Positions 8,068 to 16,340 of a stretch of DNA of 52,834 bases are shown piece after piece. This DNA comes from an uncultured Clostridia bacterium (lineage in GTDB: Bacteria > Bacillota > Clostridia > Christensenellales > Borkfalkiaceae): assembly GCA_947175485.1 (NCBI GenBank), contig CAMWMZ010000005.1:1-52834 (forward strand). Reading direction: 5' to 3'. The notes under the pieces were generated by a model. That model had not been told where the DNA came from and did no database searches. It was given only the letters and a program-made list of their open reading frames with translations. Numbering within the stretch: the first letter of the stretch is position 1; each line of letters begins with the position of its first letter. Made by a program: the position numbers and the translations under genes.

Positions 8068-10752
8068 ATGAAAATATCTAAAAAACTGGCGGCGTTTATT
8101 TTATCCGCCTGTATGGTATGCGCCGTTCCTACGGTAATCGCGGGGTGTGTTAACCCCGACGGCGACGGCACACATTCGGGAGAAACCGATAATAAAGACC
8201 CGATAAAGAAAAAGGACGGAACGGATTTAATCATTAAAGCGGGTGAAAGCGAAACGATAACCGTAAGCGAGTATATAACCGCAAACGGTAACGCCGTTTC
8301 GGTTGATTCGTCAAGAAAAGAGGTTGCGACGGTTACTCTTTCCGACGGAACCGTGACCATAAGCGCGGTTTCTGCGGGGACTTCTAACGTGAAAATCGTT
8401 TGCGGTTCCGTGGAGGTGATTTTTGCCGTCAAGGTTGAAGCAAACGACGGAGAAAATCAGAGCGTTGTTTTCGGAGACATTGCGGCAAGCTTAAATCTGA
8501 GCAAAACGCAATCTGTTGAGGTTCCGCTTGCTCCGAAGAGCGGCGGAGAGGGTATAAGCTTTACTTACGAGCTTTCCGCGCCCGTAATAGGTGCTGAAAT
8601 CGACGCGGCTAAGAAAGTGCTTACGTATACGGCAACCGAAACAGGAAAAGCCGAAATTTCCGTTATAGCCAAAAACGACGGCGCGGAATATACGTTCAAG
8701 GTAATAATTACCGTAACGGACGGTTCGGAAACGGTTTATTACACGGTATCTGTCGACGGAGTTGAAACGCGGGTTGAGGACGGCGGCGAGTTTGTTCTCC
8801 CCGAATATACCGGAACGCCCGAAGCAGGGAAGGAATTTGCCGGCTGGCTTGTAAACGGAGAGACGTATTCGGCGGGAGATAAAATAACAGTCGACGGCGA
8901 CGTTACTGTAATTTCCGCGTTTGTAAATAAAAAATATACTGTGTCTGTGGAAGGGGTTGAGAGCGTGTTGGAGCACGGCGCGCAGATTGTACTTTCCGCC
9001 GATAAATATACAGGCGAAATACCCGACGGCAAAATGCTTGCAGGATGGCTTGTGGGAGATGAAAGGGTTTCCGTAGGGTCAACGGTGACGATTGTAGAAC
9101 CTGTGGTTATAGTTGCAATAATCGAGGACGAACCCGAAGAAGAGCCGGTTAAAATCAAGGAAGGCGAAGATAAAACGTTAAACCTTGCCGACGGAACGCT
9201 GAATATAAACGTTGCCGATTACATAACGGTAAACGGTAACGCGGTATCTGTGTCTTCGTCGGAAGAGAGCGTTGCGGGCGTAAGCGAAAGCCAGGGAACG
9301 GTTACCGTTACGGCGCATTCCGCGGGTAAGACGGTTGTGACATTATCTTGCAAGGAAATTTCAATCGAGTTCAATGTAACTGTTAAAAACGCAGTTCCCG
9401 TATTTGAGGATTTGACTGTAAATATCGATAAAGGGCTTTCTCTTAGCGGTACGGCTGATATAAAATGCGCAGGGGCGGCAACGTTTACCTATGAATACTC
9501 TGCCGAGGGCGTTAAGGTTGAGGACGGTAAGCTGACCTATACGGCGGCGGGCAACGTTTCAACGGGTGAATACGAAATAACAGTGAGCGTAACGGCAACG
9601 GACGGAGCAAACGGAGAAACGGAAACGACGTCTTTTAAGCTTAAGGTTAAAGTTACGGATTATTATATAGTTAACGGCGGTTTCGAAACGGGTGATCTGA
9701 CGGGCTGGATTTATACGGTAGCAGACGGAAGCACGGATTTCGGACGTGTTGAGGGTGCGGATTATTATTGGAATAATCCTGAGAAAAGCTTTAATAAGTC
9801 GGGAAATTATCTGTTTACGGGAATAGAGACGGTTGCGGGCACAAACCAGGAAAGCGGCAGAGGAACGCTGCGCAGCAGTGAATTTACATTAAAGCAAAAC
9901 GGCTGGATTTCGTTTATGCTGGGAGGGGCGCACAACGCGCTTTGCGGAATACGCGTGCGTAACGCTGCCGACGGCAGTATTTTGGCTGAATTCAACAATC
10001 TTGATAAAGGCTTCGACGGAACGCTGGATAAGTATAAGTTTAAATTTACAGGCATGCAATCCGATATAAAATGCTATATCGAAATATTCGATGATGCCGA
10101 AGGCGGTTGGGGACTTGTGGTTGCGGACGATATTTGTACGTATTACACCGAAGAGCCCGAAAACGCGGTTGCGATAATTCCTGCGCAGTATAACGTGAAT
10201 ATCGGTACAGGAATAATAAACGGCGGCTTTGAGGACGGTTTGTACGGCTGGCGGCTTGTAACTACGCTTGACAACGGCGGAGCGTTCGGGTTTGTGAGTG
10301 AAAATGCGGGCGCGACATGGGGAGACGACAGCGTTCAGAATTCTTATAACAACGACGGTAAATTCTTCCAGAACGGTGCGGAAGGCTCTAAAGGATATCT
10401 TTTAAGCTCTGTATTCGAGGTTTCGGCGGCGGGCTGGATGTCGTTTAAGCTCGGCGGCAACAAAGCAAATTGTTATGTTGCCGTAGTAGACGCGGAAACG
10501 GGAGAGGAGCTTGTTAAATACGTTAACGAAAAGTTTGTGGGCGGTTGGCCGAATAACGGCTGGGAAATGTACGGATACAAGGTTAATCTTGTCGCAGACG
10601 GAATAGCAGCCGGCAGAAAAGTTCAGATAAAAATTACCGACGAAGCAACAAGCGATTACGGCGTTGTGGTTGCGGACAGCTTTAAAACCGATTATGCGGC
10701 TGAACCCGACGGACCTGAATTTACAAAAGCGACAAATCAAAAAATCATATAA
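8068..10752 (+). CDS. Surface lipoprotein with Ig-like, InlB-type repeat and two fructan-binding-type modules
   Basis: This 894-residue lipoprotein has a signal peptide ending IAGC (Cys27). In order it shows a Big_2-like Ig domain (about 50-140), a cadherin/Ig-like domain (145-222), two InlB B-repeat-like units (about 225-355, each with a YTVSV start and a GKEFAGWLV core), a second Big_2-like domain (365-450), another Ig-like domain (450-530), and two NGGFE-type modules at residues 536 and 718. The long spacer region would hold the terminal binding modules away from the membrane. The first module is nearly identical to the last module of the preceding lipoprotein. A strong ribosome site (TTTGAGGGGGAAATT) supports the start. 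No catalytic residues are apparent. The likely role is glycan capture or adhesion; fructan specificity is inferred from the locus. Confidence 0.75.
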   Translation: MKISKKLAAFILSACMVCAVPTVIAGCVNPDGDGTHSGETDNKDPIKKKDGTDLIIKAGESETITVSEYITANGNAVSVDSSRKEVATVTLSDGTVTISAVSAGTSNVKIVCGSVEVIFAVKVEANDGENQSVVFGDIAASLNLSKTQSVEVPLAPKSGGEGISFTYELSAPVIGAEIDAAKKVLTYTATETGKAEISVIAKNDGAEYTFKVIITVTDGSETVYYTVSVDGVETRVEDGGEFVLPEYTGTPEAGKEFAGWLVNGETYSAGDKITVDGDVTVISAFVNKKYTVSVEGVESVLEHGAQIVLSADKYTGEIPDGKMLAGWLVGDERVSVGSTVTIVEPVVIVAIIEDEPEEEPVKIKEGEDKTLNLADGTLNINVADYITVNGNAVSVSSSEESVAGVSESQGTVTVTAHSAGKTVVTLSCKEISIEFNVTVKNAVPVFEDLTVNIDKGLSLSGTADIKCAGAATFTYEYSAEGVKVEDGKLTYTAAGNVSTGEYEITVSVTATDGANGETETTSFKLKVKVTDYYIVNGGFETGDLTGWIYTVADGSTDFGRVEGADYYWNNPEKSFNKSGNYLFTGIETVAGTNQESGRGTLRSSEFTLKQNGWISFMLGGAHNALCGIRVRNAADGSILAEFNNLDKGFDGTLDKYKFKFTGMQSDIKCYIEIFDDAEGGWGLVVADDICTYYTEEPENAVAIIPAQYNVNIGTGIINGGFEDGLYGWRLVTTLDNGGAFGFVSENAGATWGDDSVQNSYNNDGKFFQNGAEGSKGYLLSSVFEVSAAGWMSFKLGGNKANCYVAVVDAETGEELVKYVNEKFVGGWPNNGWEMYGYKVNLVADGIAAGRKVQIKITDEATSDYGVVVADSFKTDYAAEPDGPEFTKATNQKII
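9673..10170 (+). repeat. Long direct repeat, copy 2
   Basis: This is the partner of the 498-base repeat at 7495-7992 and is collinear without insertions or deletions. It encodes the first binding-type module of the second lipoprotein. The two copies lie about 2.2 kb apart in the same orientation, so recombination between them would fuse the two lipoproteins in frame and remove the Ig/InlB-like spacer. Confidence 0.9.
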
Positions 10753-10760
10753 AATATAAG

Positions 10761-10785
10761 CCTCCCCGCAAATACTGCGGGGAGG
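10761..10785 (+). promoter_or_regulatory. Hairpin enclosing the Shine-Dalgarno sequence of the cytoplasmic GH32
   Basis: A perfect 9-bp stem (CCTCCCCGC with GCGGGGAGG) closes a 7-base loop between the second lipoprotein and the cytoplasmic GH32. No T-tract follows, so it is a poor intrinsic terminator. The 3' arm contains GGGGAGG, the only strong ribosome-binding sequence before the ATG at 10800, about 14 bases upstream. The stem would therefore mask the ribosome site or act as a processing or mRNA-stabilising boundary. Confidence 0.6.
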
Positions 10786-10799
10786 AAAAGAGTAAAATT

Positions 10800-12161
10800 A
10801 TGAGCGAGCAGAGTTTTAGACCGGAATTTCATATTACAGGGCAAATGGGGTGGATAAACGACCCCAACGGATTGATAAAGTTCAAAGACGAATACCATTT
10901 ATTTTTTCAGTATTATTCAAGCAACGTTTATTGGGGACCTATGCACTGGGGGCACGTTAAGAGCCGCGACCTTTTAAATTGGGAACGGCTGCCTGTGGCG
11001 CTGTTCCCCGACGAGCAGGACGACGGGTGCTTTTCCGGCACGGCCGCAGTTTGGAAAGACAAACTTTGGCTTATGTATACAAGCTATAAAGAAAACGGAG
11101 GCGGCGAAAATATAAGGCAGCTGCAAGCCCTTGCGTCTTCTGAGGACGGCGTGCATTTTGTCAAACACGGAATTGTGATCGGGGAAAAGGATTTGCCTGA
11201 AGAATATTCGCCGTGTGATTTCCGCGACCCGAAAGTGTTTGTAGAGGGTGATACCGTTTATTGTTTGGTTGCCGCGCGCAAAAAGGACGGAAGAGGCAGA
11301 ATTTTGCTGTTTTCTTCCGCGGATATGTTCAAATGGCGGTTCGAATTCGATTTGTTCGGTAAGGACAGCGGCGGTATAATGATAGAGTGCCCGGATTATA
11401 ACGGCGGGCTTGGCTTGCTCACTTATTGCGAACAATTTCAGCCTGCGCAGGGAAATAAGCATTTGAATATACACAGTACTTTTTACAGACTGGGTACGTT
11501 GGATTGCAAAGGGCGCAGCCATACGTTCGGGGAAAGTGAAATTATAGATTACGGGTTCGATTTTTACGCCGCACAGATTTATCGGGACACTCCCGTTATG
11601 ATTGGCTGGCTTAATATGTGGGACAGAAACGTTCCTTATTCCAAATACGGATTCGCGGGCATGCTTACCGTTCCGAGAAAGCTGAGTATAAAGGACGGCA
11701 GGCTTTGGCAGGAGCCTCTTTATAAAGGGCGGAAAGCCGTAACGTATAACAATTTGAAGGTTTCCGACCGTGCGGTAAGCGGAGTAATCGAAATCGAGGC
11801 GGAAAATTTGAAGCGGCTGGATTTGAAGCTCCGTATCGGGAACGGCGCGCAGACGCTTGTTACCATTGATAAAGAAGAACTCACGTTTGACCGTTCTTCT
11901 TCCGGCGCGCCGATAACCGGAAAGGAGACGGACGCGCTTTCGGTTGCGGGCGTAAGGAAAATGCCAGTTGATAAATCCGATAAGCACGTAATTACAGTTG
12001 TTCTGGATTTGTATTCGGTGGAAATATTTATCGGCGGCAGGGCGCTTTCTTCTGTAATATGCCCCGATATTTCAGCCGACGGCATAACGTTGGTTGCGGA
12101 CGCAGGCTCGTGCGTGTATACCCGCTACGACGTAAGCGGATATATGGGAATCGATAAATAA
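10800..12161 (+). CDS. Cytoplasmic GH32 beta-fructosidase / sucrose-6-phosphate hydrolase-type enzyme
   Basis: This 453-residue enzyme lacks a signal peptide and carries all three canonical GH32 signatures: WINDPNG with nucleophile Asp21, FRDPK with stabilising Asp143, and MIECPDY with acid/base Glu196. The length fits intracellular sucrose(-6-P) hydrolases and fructo-oligosaccharide hydrolases. The C-terminal beta-sandwich runs from about residue 320. It should hydrolyse imported beta-fructosides to fructose. Because the locus has an ABC importer and no PTS, unphosphorylated fructo-oligosaccharides are the more likely substrate than sucrose-6-phosphate. It stands at the end of the fructan cluster, behind a hairpin that covers its ribosome site. 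Confidence 0.92.
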   Translation: MSEQSFRPEFHITGQMGWINDPNGLIKFKDEYHLFFQYYSSNVYWGPMHWGHVKSRDLLNWERLPVALFPDEQDDGCFSGTAAVWKDKLWLMYTSYKENGGGENIRQLQALASSEDGVHFVKHGIVIGEKDLPEEYSPCDFRDPKVFVEGDTVYCLVAARKKDGRGRILLFSSADMFKWRFEFDLFGKDSGGIMIECPDYNGGLGLLTYCEQFQPAQGNKHLNIHSTFYRLGTLDCKGRSHTFGESEIIDYGFDFYAAQIYRDTPVMIGWLNMWDRNVPYSKYGFAGMLTVPRKLSIKDGRLWQEPLYKGRKAVTYNNLKVSDRAVSGVIEIEAENLKRLDLKLRIGNGAQTLVTIDKEELTFDRSSSGAPITGKETDALSVAGVRKMPVDKSDKHVITVVLDLYSVEIFIGGRALSSVICPDISADGITLVADAGSCVYTRYDVSGYMGIDK

Positions 12162-12229
12162 TAAAAGCCGTTTTATTGCGGTTTTTGCAATGAAATCCGC
12201 ATATAGACAATTCTTTCCAGCGGGATATA

Positions 12230-12258
12230 TTGACATATCGCGGCGAATATTGTATAAT
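12230..12258 (+). promoter_or_regulatory. Strong sigma-A-type promoter
   Basis: A perfect TTGACA (12230-12235), 17-base spacer and perfect TATAAT (12253-12258) precede the unknown membrane-protein gene. Transcription would begin about 12265. This places an apparent upstream TTG start at 12230 outside the transcript, so the ATG at 12350 is the real start. Confidence 0.88.
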
Positions 12259-12267
12259 AACGAATGC

Positions 12268-12311
12268 AACACAAGGGACGTCCCTTGTGTTCTGCGTTAT
12301 ACGCAGAACAC
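12268..12311 (+). repeat. Two overlapping perfect inverted repeats in the 5' leader
   Basis: The first is a 24-bp perfect palindrome (12268-12291, core CAAGGGACGTCCCTTG). The second is an 11-bp stem (12287-12297 with 12301-12311, TGTTCTGCGT against ACGCAGAACA) with a three-base loop. They share bases 12287-12291, so both RNA hairpins cannot form fully at once. The pair starts at the predicted transcription start, where an operator or a switchable leader would sit. Confidence 0.7.
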
Positions 12312-12349
12312 GCGGTTCTTTATTTGCAAATAAAATACGGAGAGAGAAT

Positions 12350-13525
12350 ATGGGTTACAAATACTACGACAGAGATGAAAGACGTCTGCAAAGAAAGCTT
12401 ATTCCGCTCAATATTTTCGTGGCGATACTTTCGCTTGTGGCGGCGGTTTCGCTTATGGTAACGCCGCTATTGACGATTGATTTCGGCGAGGCGATGAGCG
12501 TTATGACCGAGATGGCGGGAGAAGACGGAGGGGAAAGCGGCGTTGAAGGCGGCGCAGCCGAAGGCAATGAAATGATGAAGGCTATGACCGACGGCATAGA
12601 CGCTAAAATTTCCATTACTCCGCTTGGTATGGCGCAGATTGCGTTTGCCGAACAGGATAAAAAAGCGGAAGCGTTATTTGATATGTTTATCTTCGACACG
12701 GGGCTGGTTGAGAACGCTATGGTTACCATGGTTAACGTGGTAATAGTGGAAACGGCAGAGCTGAGCGGCGTTGAGGGTATAAATTACGGCGAGCTTAACA
12801 ATGCGCTTGAAAAAATGAACGACGCGAAATCCGAAGCGCAGTTTACGGGAGCAGTAAACGAGTACATACAAAAGCTTGAAAGCCAGACTAACTCCAAGCT
12901 TGATGATGAAGTAAAAACCGAAATAAACGATATGTGCGTTCAGATGTATAACGATACCGTAAACGAAGTGGGCGAGGATAAGTTCTCTTTGGAAGCAATG
13001 ATATGCACGTTCGTATCCAAAGATATGCAGGATAACGGCGTTGACGTTAACGTTTCAACCTATAAAGAGTTGTTCAACGGTATAATGGACGGTTCTATAG
13101 CGTTGCCTGGTGAAGGCGAAAGCGGCAACGATATGTCGGAATCGCTGAAAGAGGCACGGCAGATGCTGGACGATTACGGCGGTTTTTACGGCTACGGATT
13201 TTATGTGATTTTGTTTTTTGCTGGTATGTGGGCAATTTTGTTCTTGTTTGCGTTCTTCCATATGTTTGCTAAAAACAAGCGCTTTACCATGTGGTACGTT
13301 AAGCTTTTCGGTTGCTATCCCTGTATTCTTTTCGGGGTGTTGCCTTTTGCGGGAAAAATGCTCTTAGGCAGCCTTATGGGCGAAACCGGCGCTATGGCCG
13401 CGGCTGTTTTGGGTTGTGTATCAACTATGACGTGGATAAGCGGTATATGCTATTTACTGTTATGGTTTGTATCGATATTCTGGGCGTTCCCTATCAAGAG
13501 AAAGATAAGAAAACTCAGAGGCTGA
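12350..13525 (+). CDS. Membrane protein of unknown function with large extracytoplasmic loop
   Basis: I do not recognise this 391-residue protein. A basic N-terminus (MGYKYYDRDERRLQRK) is followed by a transmembrane helix at about 18-41. A long, acidic, glycine-containing soluble region (about 45-280) has several helical, coiled-coil-like stretches. Three hydrophobic segments close the protein at about 283-305, 324-345 and 353-382, ending in a basic tail. The topology suggests a four-helix membrane protein with one large outside domain. The start is set by GGAGAGAG eight bases upstream and by the promoter at 12230-12258. An intrinsic terminator follows, so it is transcribed alone. Function unknown; an extracytoplasmic sensor or envelope-stress role is only a guess. 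Confidence 0.7.
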   Translation: MGYKYYDRDERRLQRKLIPLNIFVAILSLVAAVSLMVTPLLTIDFGEAMSVMTEMAGEDGGESGVEGGAAEGNEMMKAMTDGIDAKISITPLGMAQIAFAEQDKKAEALFDMFIFDTGLVENAMVTMVNVVIVETAELSGVEGINYGELNNALEKMNDAKSEAQFTGAVNEYIQKLESQTNSKLDDEVKTEINDMCVQMYNDTVNEVGEDKFSLEAMICTFVSKDMQDNGVDVNVSTYKELFNGIMDGSIALPGEGESGNDMSESLKEARQMLDDYGGFYGYGFYVILFFAGMWAILFLFAFFHMFAKNKRFTMWYVKLFGCYPCILFGVLPFAGKMLLGSLMGETGAMAAAVLGCVSTMTWISGICYLLLWFVSIFWAFPIKRKIRKLRG

Positions 13526-13546
13526 TAATAGCTTTTAAAAATTCAA

Positions 13547-13581
13547 AACCTCACGGCGGAATTCGCCGTGAGGTTTTTTTT
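13547..13581 (+). terminator. Intrinsic terminator of the membrane-protein gene
   Basis: A 12-bp stem (AACCTCACGGCG with CGCCGTGAGGTT), GAATT loop and a run of T residues directly follow the stop at 13525. Confidence 0.92.
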
Positions 13582-13589
13582 ACAGATTG

Positions 13590-13618
13590 TTGCAAATTTT
13601 TTGCGTTGGTGTTAGAAT
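13590..13618 (+). promoter_or_regulatory. Probable promoter of the KDPG-type aldolase
   Basis: TTGCAA (13590-13595) and TAGAAT (13613-13618) lie 17 bases apart, between the upstream terminator and the aldolase ribosome site. Both hexamers deviate from consensus. Confidence 0.55.
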
Positions 13619-13648
13619 ATTGTTGCTGATATATCAAGGAGGAAAAAA

Positions 13649-14266
13649 ATGACACAGCAACAGCTTTTGGAAAAAATAAAAAATACTAAAATAGTGCCGG
13701 TTGTGGTGCTTAATTCAATCGAAGAGACCTTGCCTAAAATGCAGGCTTTGGTTAACGGCGGACTGCCTTGCGCGGAAATAACCTTCCGCACTCCGTGCGC
13801 GGCGGAAGCCATTGCGTTGACGGTTAAAACTTATCCCGATATGCTTGTAGGCGCAGGCACGGTTATAAACCGCGAACAGTGCGAAAAAGCCATTGCGGCG
13901 GGCAGCAAGTTTATCGTATCCCCCGGATTTTCGGAGGAGGTGGCGGATTGCTGCAAAGAACACGATATGCTTTATCTGCCCGGAATAGTGACGCCTACCG
14001 AAGCGATGGCGGCGATTGCGAAAGGGCTTACGACGCTTAAATTCTTCCCTGCGTCGAATTACGGCGGACTGAAAACCATTAAGGCGATTTGCGCGGCGTT
14101 CCCCTATCTGCACATTATGCCCACGGGCGGAATTTCGGCGGAAAATATACTCGAATATCTTGCTTACGATAAAATTATCGCTTGCGGAGGAAGCTGGATG
14201 ATGAGCGGAACTCCCGCGGAAATCGAGGCTAAAACCAAGGAAGCGGTTAAGCTTGTAAACGGTTAA
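13649..14266 (+). CDS. eda: Bifunctional KDPG / 4-hydroxy-2-oxoglutarate aldolase
   Basis: This 205-residue protein has the length and motifs of the class I KDPG/KHG aldolases, which split 2-keto-3-deoxy-6-phosphogluconate into pyruvate and glyceraldehyde-3-phosphate. The Schiff-base lysine is Lys131 in LKFFPA. The general acid/base Glu43 and phosphate-contacting Arg47 are in AEITFRT. Further signatures are VGAGTV, SPGF and MPTGGIS. AAGGAGG precedes the ATG. It is monocistronic, with its own promoter and terminator, and no KDG kinase or uronate gene is adjacent, so the donor pathway (uronate, gluconate or hydroxyproline breakdown) is not shown here. Confidence 0.93.
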   Translation: MTQQQLLEKIKNTKIVPVVVLNSIEETLPKMQALVNGGLPCAEITFRTPCAAEAIALTVKTYPDMLVGAGTVINREQCEKAIAAGSKFIVSPGFSEEVADCCKEHDMLYLPGIVTPTEAMAAIAKGLTTLKFFPASNYGGLKTIKAICAAFPYLHIMPTGGISAENILEYLAYDKIIACGGSWMMSGTPAEIEAKTKEAVKLVNG

Positions 14267-14273
14267 GCTTAAT

Positions 14274-14305
14274 AAAAGCCCCTCCGATTAATCGGAGGGG
14301 CTTTT
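14274..14305. terminator. Bidirectional terminator between eda and the convergent yitT pair
   Basis: A perfect 16-bp inverted repeat with A/T ends (AAAAGCCCCTCCGATT and its complement) serves both converging transcripts. Confidence 0.9.
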
Positions 14306-14319
14306 GTTTTGTGCAATAT

Positions 14320-15228
14320 TTATAAGGTAGAACGGAAGCCCTTGCCCAAAATTTCGTTTGTATCTGTAAGAATAACGAAAGCGGCAGGGTCTGCGTTTCT
14401 TATTTTGATTTTAAGCTTTAATGCTTCTCCGCGGTTGCAAACGGTTAAAAGGACGGTTTTTTCTTCCCCGGAGTAGCCGCCTTTTGCCGTATAAGAAGTG
14501 TAGCTGCGGTGTATTCCTTCCAGAATGAAAGGGGTGATTTTTTCCGGTGAGGAGGTGATTATGGTGACGTATTTGCTCTTGCCGATGCTTTCTATAACGC
14601 TGTCTACAAGGAAAGCTTTGAAGAACAAACCCAAAATCGAAAAAAGACCGGTTTTAACGTCGAAGATAATAAACGTTGACGAAGCGATTATCAAATCGGT
14701 GGCGAATAGCGCCTTTCCGATGTTCAGCCTTGTGAATTTTTTGATTATCAGCGCGATTATATCGGTTCCGCCGGATGACGCGTTGCAGTTGAAGAGTATT
14801 GCGCTTCCGATGCCCGTTAAAAGCATTGCGTATAAAAATTCCAAAAAGGTTTCGTCGGTAAGCGGCAGATTTATGTTAAGATGCTCGAACAATAGCTGCA
14901 TCAGCCACATTTCAAAGGTGTACATCAGCGAGCAATATACGGTTTTGAACGTACAGCCTTTACCGAGAAATATAAAACCTATTACAATCAGCAACGCGTT
15001 GATTATTATCATTATTACCGATTGCGTGAGAAAGGGAACGAGGGGAGTGACGTATTTGCTCAATATAATTGCTATGCCGCTCACTCCGCCCGTTGCGAAG
15101 TTGTTGGGACCTTTAAAAAGAAAAACTCCCGCGGCAAGCATTATAATACCGAAGTTAAGTACCGCCCAGTATAAAACGCTGCTTTTGATTTTTTTTCTTT
15201 TTTCGGGAGTTGTTTGCGGGGTTTTCAT
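14320..15228 (-). CDS. YitT family membrane protein (second of tandem pair)
   Basis: This 302-residue protein has about five hydrophobic helices over residues 15-190 and a C-terminal soluble DUF2179 domain (about 205-302) ending in FVILTDTNEILGKGF, the usual YitT finish. The NCNASSGGTDI segment is a conserved part of the membrane domain. The family is widespread in Firmicutes; its biochemical function is unsettled, and a transport or channel role is often presumed. Its ATG overlaps the stop of the longer upstream copy (ATGA), so the two are translationally coupled. They are clear paralogues, with matching GGFxI-type motifs throughout. Confidence 0.9.
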   Translation of the reverse strand: MKTPQTTPEKRKKIKSSVLYWAVLNFGIIMLAAGVFLFKGPNNFATGGVSGIAIILSKYVTPLVPFLTQSVIMIIINALLIVIGFIFLGKGCTFKTVYCSLMYTFEMWLMQLLFEHLNINLPLTDETFLEFLYAMLLTGIGSAILFNCNASSGGTDIIALIIKKFTRLNIGKALFATDLIIASSTFIIFDVKTGLFSILGLFFKAFLVDSVIESIGKSKYVTIITSSPEKITPFILEGIHRSYTSYTAKGGYSGEEKTVLLTVCNRGEALKLKIKIRNADPAAFVILTDTNEILGKGFRSTL

Positions 15229-16310
15229 ATCGTGCCGCCGAAGCCTTTGCCTAAAATTTCGTTTGCGTCGGTGATAATTACAAATGCGGACGGGTCTACT
15301 TCGTGGATTTTAAGCTTTATTTTAAGCGCTTCGTTGCGCTTGCATACCGTAACGAGAACCTTTTTCTTTTCTCCCGTGTAGCCGCCTTCCGCATCGTACA
15401 TGGTGTAGCCGTGGTTTATTACCTTTAAGATATAGTCGGAAATTATTTCGGGATTTTTTGTTATTATCGTTATGTATTTTGTTTTTCCGATTGTTTCTAT
15501 AACGCTGTCTAAAAGGAAGGATTTGGTGAAAAGACCCAAAAGCGAGAACAGCCCGACGGATACGTCTGCAAAGGTGTAGAACGACACGCAGACGACTATC
15601 ATATCGATTATCATAAGCGCCATTCCCACGTTAAGGGAGGTGTATTTTTTGAGTATGAGCGCGATAATATCTGTTCCGCCAGAGCTTGCGCCGCAGTTGA
15701 ATACGAGCGCGCCGCCTATTCCGAAAAGAAGTATCGCGTAGACGAGTTCGAGTATGGGCTGGTTTGTAAGCGTGCCCGTTTGCGAAATAAGACCTATAAT
15801 ATCGAGCTTTTCAAACAAATAAATAAAACCGGTATAGAAAAGCGAGCAGAAAATGGTTTTGAACGTACATTGCTTACCGAGTATTATAAGCCCGATTATG
15901 AGCAAAGCGACGTTGATTATCGCCATTAATACGCCTTGGGTCAAAATTGCCGCGACCTCGGGCGAAGCGCCCTCTATTAATTTATTTATGACTATCGCAA
16001 CGCCTGCAATTCCGCCAAGGGTGAAATTGTTCGGCGTCTGGAAAAAGTAGACGCTGCACGACATCATTATAATGCCGAAAATCATAAGCGCCCATTGAAT
16101 TGCGATACGTTGGGTTTTTTGTTTTTTGGTTAAGACCTTATCGCCGTAGACCTTTTCAGGCGCGGCGGGTGCGGGCAACGCGGCGTCTGCCGCGGCCGCG
16201 ATTTCTGCTTCGGGAACGCTTTCAGGCGCTTCTAAGTCTGCTGCGGCGGGGGTATCCGACGGAGCTTCGGGAGCTGTTGAGTTTTCTTTGATTTCGGTTT
16301 GTTTTTTCAT
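15225..16310 (-). CDS. YitT family membrane protein with Ala/Pro/Glu-rich N-terminal extension
   Basis: This 361-residue YitT protein has the same membrane domain (NCGASSGGTDIIALIL) and DUF2179 tail (FVIITDANEILGKGF) as the next gene. Its first 60 or so residues are an added low-complexity stretch rich in Ala, Pro and Glu, which the neighbour lacks and which should be cytoplasmic and disordered. It is first in the minus-strand pair and has a good promoter 31-59 bases upstream of its start. The ribosome site is weak (AAAGAAAG). The duplicated pair could form a heteromer. Family assignment is secure; function is not known. Confidence 0.9.
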   Translation of the reverse strand: MKKQTEIKENSTAPEAPSDTPAAADLEAPESVPEAEIAAAADAALPAPAAPEKVYGDKVLTKKQKTQRIAIQWALMIFGIIMMSCSVYFFQTPNNFTLGGIAGVAIVINKLIEGASPEVAAILTQGVLMAIINVALLIIGLIILGKQCTFKTIFCSLFYTGFIYLFEKLDIIGLISQTGTLTNQPILELVYAILLFGIGGALVFNCGASSGGTDIIALILKKYTSLNVGMALMIIDMIVVCVSFYTFADVSVGLFSLLGLFTKSFLLDSVIETIGKTKYITIITKNPEIISDYILKVINHGYTMYDAEGGYTGEKKKVLVTVCKRNEALKIKLKIHEVDPSAFVIITDANEILGKGFGGTI

Positions 16311-16340
16311 AAAAATTTACTTTCTTTTTCAGTCAATGAA

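Noticed and set aside
10974..11987. 337-codon minus-strand frame inside the cytoplasmic GH32 gene
   Set aside because: It is antisense to a gene with all GH32 catalytic motifs, lacks a ribosome site and shows no domain.
12230..12349. N-terminal extension of the membrane protein to an in-frame TTG at 12230
   Set aside because: That TTG is part of the -35 hexamer, upstream of the transcription start, and the extension is not protein-like.
14525..15274. 249-codon plus-strand frame over the yitT genes
   Set aside because: Antisense to two intact YitT genes; its hydrophobic look reflects the reverse complement of membrane helices.
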